From the NCBI GenBank assembly GCA_050084985.1, contig JBITNC010000001.1, forward strand, positions 153,388,001 to 153,452,000: DNA of 64,000 nt, read 5' to 3'. The translations under genes were made by a program, and so were the position numbers. This document shows positions 21,583 to 32,579 of the stretch, in pieces. Each line of letters starts with the position of its first letter. Within the stretch, counting starts at the first letter, position 1. The DNA comes from Nageia nagi. Taxonomy: Eukaryota; Pinophyta. The notes beneath the pieces were generated by a model. That model did not search any database. It was not told the origin of the DNA and saw only the letters and a program-made list of their open reading frames with translations.

Positions 21583-24413
21583 ATGGTTCAACCTAGAAGT
21601 ATGACTGCTAAGAAAACACGAGAACACCCATTTGAAATACAAGAAATAGATTCAGACAATATGGATCTGATAGAGTCTTCGATTAGGAGGCCACCTCCTT
21701 TAGATGAATCAGATTCACGGGTAGTTTGTTATGAAAATAAGGATTGGAATTATGATCAATCTAGATTGCAAAGACAAAGTATAGAAGATCTTACTACCAA
21801 GGCTAGAATATAAGTGTTAGATGAAGAGTTAATTGAAATTCATCGTCGCCTAGCTAATCATAGGGCTATTCCTAAGATGTCTTCTAGTTTATCGGGAGAT
21901 GTTGAAAAACAAAATCATAGACGTGATAACTTAGAAATTGCCGAGGATAAATCTTGAGCCGAAACCATAGCGGTACTAGAAACTGAACCATATAAACCTA
22001 AATACGAAAGAGTCATACGTCTATTATCAGATGGTCGAAAGGTTAGTTTGTTAATTCGTAAAGAGGGATACCCTTTTTCTCATAAATCTTTCGAGTTAGG
22101 AAAAAATGAAGTATCAATACCAACGAGTAACTTGTCCCAAAGAGCTCCTTCAATAAGACAAATGGAGAAATCTTATTCTTCTAAGGGAGGATTACATAGA
22201 AGGACATCTAAGTACAAAGTAGAAGAGATACCTTTTTATGAAGAGCTAGAAGAACGATGATTATGCAAAACAAAAGCTGGTAAAAAATTCACAGAAATAT
22301 TTGCTGATGATATTAAAAAGGCCGCAGAGATGCAATCTCTTCTAAAGGAAGTTGACGAATTCATTAAAATTCAAGAACGAGAGAATGAATTAAAAGAAAT
22401 GGAAGATAAACTTCTTAGAGATAAAAGGAAATTCATAGAATAAGAACAAGCCAATAGAGAAAGAAGTGAGTTCCTGGAACAAGAAAAGAAAAGACTTCAT
22501 AAAGAACATGAGGTGCAACTTCGTTTACAGGAATTACAACTTAATGAATTAGAGAATGAGAAAATAAAAAGAGAACAATATCTACATATGGAGAAAGAAA
22601 AACAAAGACAGTGGGAGGAATATCAAAAAAAAAGAACTTGAAACCTGAAACTCCTGAAGGGAGTCAAATACGAAGATATCGAGATCCTTACTTAGACAAA
22701 CAAGAAGTGATGGATAGAGAGACAACCATTTTATTACAAAAGGAGATGGATAAAGAACTAGAACTGCAAAAATTATATGATAAACAAAAGCACGATTTTA
22801 TCAAAAGTTGGGTGGAACAAACTCAAAATCAAACAAGACAACCTGATTACAAAGGAAAAGATTTATATGGAAAAGATATATCCCAAAAACCTCCTAGAAT
22901 CCCTACTCCAAGATGACATTCACCTCTTAAAATATTACCTCCACCACCGTTAGAGTGTCCTTCTGACCATGAGTCTTACACTTTAAGATCAATTTCTGAA
23001 AAGGATCCAAATACTCGAAGATATCATAGACACACTCAAGGTCATAGAACAGATAAAGAATTAGAAGACTTTATGAAGGACTTTATAAATCAAGAAATAA
23101 ATGTTCAAGGACTTCAAAAGTTAAATTACAAGAATATTTGCAATGAACCTATTCATCCAAGTGTTCCAAAAAAGAAACTACCATATAGGTTTGAATTTCC
23201 TAAAATAGAGCCATTTAAAGGAAGAGAAGACCCCAAAGAACATTTAAGAAAATTCACATTTTCAAGTTATCAGATAGCCAATGATGACTCATTAATGTTA
23301 CGTATATTTCCTATGACACTCGCAGGCCAAGCTTTAGATTGGTATAATAGTTTGCCTATGCATAGTTTATATGCGTTCGAACAATTGGCTAATCAATTTC
23401 TTGAACATTTTAGGATCAATATTAAAGAAAGATCTTCAATTACTGATCTTATGAGATTACAACAATTTTCTGATGAAACTATACAAGATTACATCTCAAG
23501 ATGGTGGGCTATACTCACTAGTATGCCTTATACAATACCACAAGAGGAATTGGTTAAGTTATTTAGTCAAAGTTATTTAAGACCAATAGCTAGTGTTCTC
23601 CAAATTCAACAACATAAGACTTTTGAAGAAGCTATTGCTCAAGCAGTAGTCATAGAAAGAGTTAAAATTCAAGATGGAGAACTAAAACTTAAGAAAAAAG
23701 AATACAAAAAGGGTAATCAACATGAAAATAGTACTAAACAACCACAAAACAATCAAATAGCTATGATAGAAGATTCTGATCAAGTTTCAAAAATCGAAGA
23801 AAATGTTGAACCTAAGCCTAAAAGAAATTTTACCCCATTATCAGAACCATTAGCCGAAATACTTAAAAAATTATGTGATAATGGTATGATTAGATTACCT
23901 GATATAAGACTTGAAAATCCTAATGCCAAAGAAAGCAAATGGTATAAAGAAAAGAAATTTTGTGCTTATCATAGAGAAAAAGGACATGATACAAATAGAT
24001 GTCGAACCTTACAACATAAAATTCAAGACTTGATAGATAGTCAGAAAATAGATGTGGATAATCCTGTTGTGCCTTCAAATCAAAATTTAGGGATATATCA
24101 AAACCCCTTACCCTCACATTAGGCTAACAATGTGGCAATTATCCCAAACCAAATGAACTATACATGGAATAATAAGGATACACCATTTATAGGGACTATA
24201 GACGATTCAATACATATGATTGGTATAGCTACAAGAGCACAACAATACCAGAATAAATAGGATAATTCACAAAAAAATCAATCGACATCAAACCCAATTA
24301 ATATACAACCTATGCCTCCCCCAAAACAACCTAAAGTTTTGGTAAAAGGTGCTCTTCAATGACAATTAAAATTGTCTCCAGTTAAGATGACCTTATTGGA
24401 ATTATTACAATAG
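21583..24413 (+). pseudogene. gag: gag of the Tat element
   Basis: Long gag polyprotein read in one frame to about 22,624, then shifted by one at an A9 run (22,625-22,633) and open to 24,119. The N-terminal half is charged and coiled-coil rich (22,270-22,620). The capsid-like retrotransposon gag domain lies at about 23,210-23,600 and contains FKGREDPKEHL and LAGQALDWYNSLP. A C/H cluster, FCAYHREKGHDTNRC, at about 23,958-24,002 has spacing CX2HX4HX4C and may bind nucleic acid. Stops at 21,811, 21,955, 22,258, 22,441, 22,914, 24,120, 24,258, 24,360 and 24,411 break it. Most are TGA or TAG. Gag would form the RNA-packaging particle; this copy is non-functional. Confidence 0.9.
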
Positions 24414-24434
24414 TCAGAGAGTTATAGGGAGGCT

Positions 24435-24998
24435 ATGAATCAAATTCTACAAGAAATTCAAGTGGATACTAGTAACCCCGATAATTTTATTTCAATAGTT
24501 GAAAGCTTGAAGATATCTCAACAACCTAGTATCACCTTCTATGAACAAGAAAAATTAAATAATGATGGACCAGGAGGACTTGATCCACCTTTACATATAA
24601 TTGGTAAAGTAGATGCGAAATTATTTAAAAGAATTCTGATAGATGAAGGTTCAGCTATAAATATAATTTCAAATGCTGCATACAAAAATTTGAATTTATC
24701 ATATTCGCTCATCTTAGCTCCTTCTTTACAGATTAGGGCATTTAATGATGCAGTGTGTTCAATTTTAGGATCAATAGTACTACCGATTACAGTTGGGGCT
24801 AAGACCATTCAAACTTTATTACATATAATTGAAGGAAATATTATACAATACAACGTTCTTTTAGGACATCCATGGATTAGAGAAATGCAAGGTGTTCCAT
24901 CAACTTATCATGGATGTTTAAAATACATTTATAAAGATAAAGTTCATTATGTGTTTAAAGATCGAGATCCTTATTCACATTGTAATCTAATTTTTTGA
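24435..24998 (+). pseudogene. pro: Aspartic protease domain of the Tat element
   Basis: In the same frame as the downstream part of gag. The active-site region reads ILIDEGSAINIIS (Asp codon at 24,642), in the position of the usual hydrophobic-D-[ST]-G of retroelement proteases. Here the second residue is Glu, so activity is doubtful. IEGNIIQYNVLLGHPWI near 24,825 matches the conserved second half, where the ILG/LLG-x-PW motif sits. A T6 run at 24,991-24,996 marks the frameshift into the next part. The enzyme would cut Gag-Pol inside the particle. Confidence 0.85.
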
Positions 24999-25008
24999 TC
25001 TGAATAAA

Positions 25009-26301
25009 GTGACCTTACCGTCCCCTAACTTATCAACCATATTAATGAACAAAAATACGAATCAATCTGAAGTCATAAAGGGAAAAAGTGATATAGTTAT
25101 ACAAGATAAAGATACTTTGGAAAAGGTTGCTAAAAATTTAGATGAAAAGTATGGAGCTTCTTCATCAAAACAAGTAAATACTACATCTAATAATGACTCA
25201 TCAAATGTATATCCAGTAAAAGTTAAATTAAGGGATTTAGGGATGGGAGAATATGACGTAGATGATGTGGTATTTAATATACCTTCATCACAAGAAGTGG
25301 GTAGATTATCTGAATCACCTAGTGTGATTGGAAAAATAGTACCCTTAAGAGAAGTACCTAATCAGACAATGTTCATCTATGCAGGGATAGTGGATCCTGT
25401 GTCAACAATACCCCATCAAACATATGAAGGAAATTTCAATAATGATATGAAGTATTTATCACCATGTTCAAGAACATTTGTCTTAAACTATTTTAACAAA
25501 TGTAATTGGCAAGGATGAGGATTGGGTCGATATGAATAGGGTCCACGAGAGATAATCGAATTACAATATCAAGATCCCACTGATAAAAGTGGATTAGGTT
25601 ATCAAAATAAATGTGAAAATATTGCTAAATTAGAAAATTTAGAAGAAGAGAATTTGGATTATAATGAAGAAATTTTAGAGAAAGAATCCATAGTACAAGA
25701 AATTATTGATATAAGAGAAGAACAATTAAATGAAACAGATGTTTTAGAAGGTGTCAAAATGCTCTTTATTGAGCCACCCTAGAATCATTCATGTTTACCA
25801 AGTGATATACAAGAAAAAATAAATATAAATGCCGAATCATCAATCATTCCATATTCAGATATACCATCAGTAAATATGGTTACAATAAAAGAGAATGACA
25901 TTGAAGATCAAAATAATGAACAAATAGATGAAGCTAACGAAAATCAAAATTTAATTAAAATAATAGCCAATACTTCTATAGATGAAGTAATCACTGATTT
26001 TGCTCTTATATCATTTAATCCTTCAACGCATGAATTCAAAAACATAGATCACATATTGGGTTCCTATGAAAATCAAGTATGCACGAATGAACAAACTCAA
26101 GAATACGATGAAGAATATAGTGTTAACGACAATGGCTGGATACCAGTACCAAATCAATTAGAAGAAGGGTCGCATATTCTTACTGAAAAAGTCTTAGAAA
26201 TAAATATTAGTAATGATCCTCAAAATCCTAAAATTATTCAGTTAGGAGAAAACCTCATGGAAAATGAGCAAGAAGAGATTATAACCTTATTAAAAGAATG
26301 A
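25009..26301 (+). pseudogene. Protease-RT connecting region of Tat pol, with G-patch-like segment
   Basis: Same frame as the RT but broken by TGA 25,516, TAG 25,537, TAG 25,780 and TGA 26,299. It contains VNTTSNNDSS-type linker, then VYPVKVKLRDLGMGEYDVDD, then around 25,500-25,615 a G-patch-like segment with GLGRYE and SGLGYQ. Tat elements commonly have such glycine-rich text between protease and RT. The end, WIPVPNQLEEG through ENEQEEIITLLKE, leads into the FAWSYADMPG motif just upstream of RT (26,312 onward). Confidence 0.8.
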
Positions 26302-26331
26302 GAAAAGGTATTCGCATGGTCATATGCAGAC

Positions 26332-28380
26332 ATGCCTGGAATAGATCTTCAATTAGTAGTGCATAATTTAGCGTTAAAGCCTAATGCTAAACCTGTTAAA
26401 CAAAAGCTACGTAAAATGCATCCTACTATAGCATTAATGGTAAAAGAGGAACTTCAAAAATTATTAGAAGCTAAATTTATACAACCTATAGATTACTCAG
26501 ATTGGATATCTAATATGGTACTTATGAAAAAACCAAGTGGAAAAATAAGAATATGCACAGATTTTCATGATCTTAACAAAGCTTGTCCTAAAGATGATTT
26601 TCCTCTACCTAGCATTGATAGTTTGGTAGACTCGACAGAAGGACATGATATGTTGTCATTAATGGACAGGTTTTCTGGTTATAATCAAATAAAAATTGCT
26701 ACTAAAGATCAACATAAAATGGCTTTTATAATGCCTTGGGGTACCTTCTGTTATAAAGTTATGCCTTTTGGATTAAAAAATGCCGGGGCAACTTATCAAA
26801 GGGCTATGACTTACATATTCCATGATTATATGCATGACATAGTAGAAGATTATGTCGATGATTTGTTGGTTAGATCCAAATATCAAGTAGATCATGGAAA
26901 AGACCTAATTAAAGTCTTAGATAGATTATTAGAACATAAAGTAAGATTAAATCCAAAAAAATGTGTTTTTGGTGTAACTTCAGGAAAATTATTAGGATTT
27001 ATTGTGTCCCGACGAGGAATTGAAATAGATCCTAGTAAAGTGAAGGTAGTAGTAGACATGCCACCTCCTGCAAATCTAAAACAATTACAAAGTTTACAAG
27101 GCAAGTTACAAGCCATTAGAAGGTTTATAGCTCAACTTTCTGATAAATGTAAACCATTTACAAAGTTATTAAAAAAGGGAGTAGAATATCATTGGGGCAA
27201 AGAGCAACAAGAGGCATTTGATGAAATTAAAAGATATTTATTATCACCTCCTGTCTTAAGTCCACCAAGAAAAGATGTACCCTTTTTGTTATATATCTCT
27301 GCTACTGAAAATGCTTTAGGAACAATGCTTGCTCAAAAGAATGAATACAATAAAGAGCAAGCTATATATTATCTGAGTAGAACCCTAGTGAGCTACGAGA
27401 TTAAGTACATATATTTGGAAAAATTATGTCTTGCCATCGTTTTTGCTACTAAAAAACTTCGACATTATATGTTAAATCATACAACATATGTCATCTCTAA
27501 AATGGATCCATCGAAATATATAATGAATAAAACATATCAAAATTCAAGAACTGCGAAGTGGATAATGCATTTAATCGAATTTGATTTACATTTTATTGGA
27601 CAAAAGTCAATAAAAGGACAAGTAATTGCTGACTATCTCGCTGATGCTCCATTGCAAGATGATAAACCCCTTGTCATTGAATTACCTGATCATGGGGTGT
27701 TTCAATTGGATGAAATTGAAATACCTATAGAACTTGAAGATGATTGGGATATGACAATACACTTTGATGGTTCTCGATGTGAACAGGGTGGTGGAGCAGG
27801 TGTTGTATTTATAACCCCGCAAGGGATCCCTATACCATATTCATTTAAATTAAAATTTCCTTGTACTAATAATAATGCGGAATATGAAGCTTTGATATTA
27901 GCATTAAAAACTGCTGTTAAATTAAAACTTAAAAGAATTAAGATTATTGGAGATTCTTTACTCATAGTAAATCAAGTGAAAGGAATCTATCAATGTAAAG
28001 AACCTTTACTTCAAAAGTATAAAGCGTTAGTTGAGAAATTATTAAAATCTTTTGACCGATTTAGTATAGAAGCGGCACTAAGATCATCTAATAGATTTGC
28101 AGATGCTATGGCTTCTATTGGATCTCTTATCCCAGAAGATCCTAAGAAATCTTCGATTCAAGTTGAAATAATTCAATTGTCTCAATCATCATTACAACAG
28201 GAAGATGAAGAAAAAAGTGTGTTAAATATTGACGTAATTAATAAAGATAATTGGTACAAGGAATTGATGGATTTTTTAAAATTTGGAACTCTTCCCGTAA
28301 ACCTTAATAAATCATCACGACGAGCATTTAAAATCAAAGCAACTAAATATTGTTTGATAGGGGATATCTTGCATCGATGA
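26332..28380 (+). pseudogene. pol: Reverse transcriptase, RNase H and archaeal-type RNase H of Tat pol
   Basis: A 682-codon open stretch, the best preserved part. RT comes first, with VLMKKPSGKIRICTDF, VMPFGLKNAGATYQRAM and catalytic YVDD at 26,851-26,862 (residues 174-177). The Ty3-type RNase H follows, with LLYISATENALGTMLAQ in place of the catalytic Asp motif, so its active site looks lost. Around residues 475-610 is a second RNase H with HFDGSRCEQGG (Asp at 27,766), NNNAEYEAL, GDSLLIVNQV and RSSNRFADAMA, the signature of archaeal-type RNase H found in Tat elements. A TGA at 28,378 separates it from integrase, which follows in frame. It would copy the RNA genome into DNA. Confidence 0.95.
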
Positions 28381-29495
28381 AATTTCAACGGTATTTTACT
28401 CAGATGTCTTGAATGGAATGATATTAAAAGGGCTATATCCTCTGCTCATGATGGAACATGTGGAGGACATTTTAATGGTGTTATGATTGTGAAACAATTA
28501 ATACGAATGGGATATTATTGGCCAACTATGGAAAAGGATTGTTGTGACTATGTTAAAAAGTGTTTTAAATGTCAACAATACGCTCATTTATTTTCACAAC
28601 CATCTCAAGAACTACATCCTATACAATCACTTTGGCCATTCTCTAATGGGCATTAGATTTAAGAGGACAAATTACACCTACATCTTCTGGTGGACACAAG
28701 TTCATCATCACAGCAACTGAATATTTTACTAAATGGGTGGAGGCTATTCCCATTACTTCCACCACTGGTTCACGAATTGCTGAATTTATAGAAAGCTATA
28801 TTATATGTAGATTCGGTATACCGAACCAATTGATTACGAATAATGGAAAGAATTTTAAAAATAAGGATGTAAAACAAATATGTGATAAGTATAAAATTAA
28901 ACAAAGTTTTTCCACTCCATATTATCCACATGGCAATGGACAAGCAGAGGCTACTAATAAAACTATTCGGAATATCTTAGCAAAAATAGTAAATGATTCT
29001 CATAGAGATTGGCATATGCAAATATCAAAAGCCTTATGGGCTTATCGTACTAGTGTACGCACTCCTATTGGGGCAACACCATTCTCTTTAGTATATGGAA
29101 CAGAAGCCATCCTACCCATAGAACTTGAGATACCATCCCTTAGAGTAAATCTAAGTGAATAAAATTCTGACAAAGAAGCAAGATAGACTCGTTTAGATCA
29201 ATTATTACTTTTAGATGAAAAATGTATTAATGCTTTAGAGCATATGCATGTTTATCAAAAGAAGATAAAATGAGCTTTTGATAAAAGGGTTCTAATTCGT
29301 GAGTTCAAAATAGGTGATTTAGTTTTAAAAGAAAATCAACAAACTTCACGAATAGAACAACAACTTAGAGATAAGTTTGCTCCAAATTGGTTAGGACCAT
29401 ATATCATTAAGAAAAAATTTGGTAGAGGAACTTATCATTTATCAGACTTAGAAGGAAATGAAGAGCGTGAACCTATAAATATCATGCATCTTTGA
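28381..29495 (+). pseudogene. int: Integrase of Tat pol
   Basis: The zinc-binding N-terminus reads SAHDGTCGGHFNG and YVKKCFKCQQYAH, in frame with RT. One base is lost near 28,640-28,646, after which the core continues as WALDLRGQ with the first catalytic Asp at 28,656. The second site reads ITNNGKNF, so the catalytic Asp (28,839-28,841) is Asn. The Glu is present in GNGQAEATNK at 28,947, giving the D-35-E spacing. The C-terminal part contains KIGDLVLKENQQ and WLGPYIIKKKFG. Further stops: TAA 29,160, TAG 29,184, TGA 29,271 and TGA 29,493, the last possibly replacing the end HLRPFY. Inactive in this copy. Confidence 0.93.
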
Positions 29496-29606
29496 CCCTT
29501 CTATACATAAAAAATGATAAAAAATGAAAAAATGTGTACATTAGTTTTCTTTCATTTTATTTTATTGTTAAATTAATAAATAAATAAAAGTATTAATATT
29601 TGTCAA

Positions 29607-30795
29607 GTGTTAATGATTAAAATAGAAAGGATGAATCTGGCAAAGGAATCTGCTGAAGGTAGCATAATGCCACCACAAGTACGATTTCCACCACCAAGAT
29701 ATCCAGGTGATTTAGCATTGACATATTTAAAACATGGATTTGATCTGAATCTCTTAAATTATTTACAATTGACTATTGATGAACAATATGAAAGAACATA
29801 TCATATGTTTTGTGGTATGAATAATGGTTGGCAAGTCACTCTTTATGGATATGAAGTAAGCATTATTTTAGATCCACAAATTTATTTCACCCATATGGAA
29901 AGAATATCACAAGAGATAACAGCTTTCTGCCTACAATGGCCTTTTGGAATTTCGAGAATCATCATAAATTGCCAATTAACTGAGTATTCACTCCTTTTAG
30001 CTAGGCTGAATTACGTTAAACAATTAACTAAAAGCCTAGAATGGATGGATGAAATTTTACATTATTTACCTCATCAAAGGGTGACTTATGATTTTTCAAA
30101 TACTTTTGTGGCTTTTCCTACTAGAATGTCACAACAATACTATAGGCAAATTCATAGATTTTCTCGCATGCAAATGCGACACACGATTTGGAAATGAAAG
30201 TTGGAGAAAAGGGAAGCTTGTTGTATTGTCGAACTTACAACGATGAATCAAATAAGGGTTAGAAATGAAATTATTGAAAAACTGTCAAAAGAACATAGAG
30301 TGTGTAATAATGGAAGGTATCTTTCGGGGTTCGAAAGTAGGTATGACAAAGATATCTTTATGAAAGTTATTCATAACGTCCCTACTCTTTTGTATTCAAA
30401 TATCTTTTCCATGACTCTTGAAATACAACAAAAACTGGCCTTGACGTTCTATGATGCATGCAAATCTTACGGTTGGGATGTCAAAGTAAATGGATATCAA
30501 GTTATTGTTTGTATCAATGCATTTGAGTTATGGAGTTCTCCTAACTCAGAATATGATTTAATGATATATTTCTATCTTCTATGGCCTATAGAAAAGCCCA
30601 AAATAATAGTTGATTGTACTCACAACCTGACTTTAAAATATCGAGAATGAACCATCTCTATCACTCAAACCATAACAGTCGAACACTTAGATTATTGTAT
30701 TCCAGAAATCTATCATAATCAAGTGGTATTGGATTTTAGTTTTTTATTTAGTTCAACACATTGCTCATTCAATCCTGATGCAGTCCAAACTTGAT
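29607..30795 (+). pseudogene. Sense accessory ORF with two related domains, unknown function
   Basis: One frame of about 396 codons, interrupted by TGA at 30,195 and 30,648, begins 110 bp after integrase. It is made of two diverged halves. The first has NNGWQVTLYGYEVSIIL, then LQWPFGISRIIINCQ and VTYDFSNTFVAF. The second has SYGWDVKVNGYQVIVCI, then LLWPIEKPKIIVDCT and VVLDFSFLFSST. The shared pattern is GW-x-V-x3-GY-x-V, a WP block, II-x2-C, and a hydrophobic-DFS end. I know no family with this pattern. It has no membrane segment and no zinc motif. Extra ORFs after pol are known in plant Ty3/gypsy elements, but I cannot name this one. Confidence 0.7.
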
Positions 30796-31369
30796 TTGAA
30801 CGCATCATGAATAGATTCCCTAGAAAAAATTATAAAATCCTAAAAAATTAAAAAATTTATAAAATCATAAAAAATTGAAAACTATAAAACACATAAAAAT
30901 TATAAAACTATAAAATCTACCTAGATGGAAACATCTAGAGGTCACTTGGCAATTGGGTGCCCTTCCCTCATATGATGTGAATATATGTCGCATGTCATTG
31001 TAAAAGTGATTATCCAGTAAATGTGTAATGTGTGAAAAGGTCATTTTAGAATAATCTCCTTGTTATCATTACATTCACTTTGTCTTTTCCTCTATAAAGA
31101 AATGATATACCATAGATGATAGAAAAACATAAAGTTTGTGTTTGAAAGAAAATCCAAAAACTCCAAGCACTTACAACATTAAAAAATTCTAAGAAAATTT
31201 GAATGGAATCGTTCTAAGAGACATTAAGAGTGAAAGTTATGTGTCTATCCTATTATTCGCTTCATCCCGAACCCAAGAATCATTTGATATAAAAAAAAAA
31301 AAGAGAAGAAGAAGATGAAAAAAAAAAATTACTACATTATATCAATGACTCTTGGGTGATTACAATATC

Positions 31370-31472
31370 CTCTACCAGGGCTATAGACGCCTGACTGGCA
31401 GTAGAGCAAGGTTGTAGTGGGATCAAGGGGTTAATCCTCATCAGGGCTATGGACGCCTGTCTGGCAATGAGG
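31370..31472 (+). other. Pair of hairpins with conserved loop and different stems
   Basis: Hairpin 1 pairs CTCTAC (31,370-31,375) with GTAGAG (31,401-31,406). Hairpin 2 pairs CCTCAT (31,436-31,441) with ATGAGG (31,467-31,472). Both loops are 25 nt and identical at 23 positions, starting CAGGGCTAT and ending CTGGCA. Inside, CAG/CTG can extend the stem past a GCA bulge. The stems share no sequence yet both pair perfectly, which is what selection on folded RNA would leave. Confidence 0.6.
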
Positions 31473-31836
31473 CATACCTTACGAGTGGTGATATGTCCAT
31501 TTTGGTTAGCGACCTTCTTTCCTATGGACCTCTATACATTTCATATGGATAGACTAGCTTATTAATGTCTCTAGAATATCTCATCTCAAATGATCTAAGA
31601 AGGGGAATGAATCTCACTACACACACTAGAGTTTATAGATTTTTTATCAACATATAACAATATTGTTTTGATATCATCTTAGGTTGTTAAATCTCAAGAT
31701 AAAGAAAGATAAGGTAGATGTTATAATAACTTGGTTATTAATCCAAAATCACCTAATCTGTTGTCATAGTTTATAATGTGTTTGTGTTTTGAATCATTTG
31801 TGTCATTTTGTTTAATCCATTCCTTTTTACCAATGT

Positions 31837-32110
31837 CATTACCTTTGAACATTATTAAAATTGCTTTTTCTTGGAAAGGATAAGAATGATTATTTATTGT
31901 TCCCCTGACCAAGATAAAGTTAATGTTCATATGCATCCATAAGTCACTAGTGTGTCATGTCAAGCCATTTTTACTATTACCTATTACCTTTGAACATTAT
32001 TAAAATTGCTTTTTTTTGGAAAGGATAAGAATGATTGTTTATCGTTCCCCTAACCAAGATAAAGTTAATGTTCATTTGCATCCATAAGTCACTAGTTTGT
32101 CATGTCAAGA
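31837..32110. repeat. 145-bp tandem duplication
   Basis: ACCTTTGAACATTATTAAAA begins at 31,841 and again at 31,986. The two copies stay nearly identical through GGAAAGGATAAGAATGATT and GTCACTAG, to GTCATGTCAAG. The few differences imply a duplication later than the element's main decay, or gene conversion. Confidence 0.9.
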
Positions 32111-32579
32111 AGTTTGTATTGTAAAATTGCCAAGTACGAAAGATGATGCATCTGATTCCATAAAAATATAATAAAAATATGTCCTTAATTACCTTAACTT
32201 ATATATTTCACCATACATTACACAATTATATCTATACATCATACATTTCGAAAATTACATCTATCATTAACATTTGTTCCTCATCAAGTAACTAAAAGAC
32301 AATCATGATCTACATAACATCAAATCATACCTATTTTATCATAAATATATGTATAGAATGAAAACTCATGCATCAAAAATCATACAAGTACCATGAATAT
32401 CAAAGATCTATCAATCTATATATACATCATCATAGTCCATCAAAAGGTCATCATAACATCCTGAATCATACAATAAAACTACAAGGGTCCAATAACCGCA
32501 TAAGTGTATAAAAGTAACATCATGAAAAAGGGTATCCTCAAGGACTACCCCAACCATTGCCTTGTCCGCTAGGACTACT

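Larger units (their letters stand above)
30796..32579 (+). other. Non-coding region between accessory ORF and antisense gene
   Basis: AT-rich, no coding unit. It holds an A-rich stretch near 31,291-31,328, a pair of hairpins at 31,370-31,472 and a 145-bp tandem duplication at 31,837-32,110. The antisense PMD gene ends against its right side. Confidence 0.6.

Noticed and set aside
23920-24117. Minus-strand open frames inside gag and pol (also 24,539-24,808, 26,892-27,116, 27,702-27,965)
   Set aside because: They oppose well-supported gag-pol coding and carry no motif.
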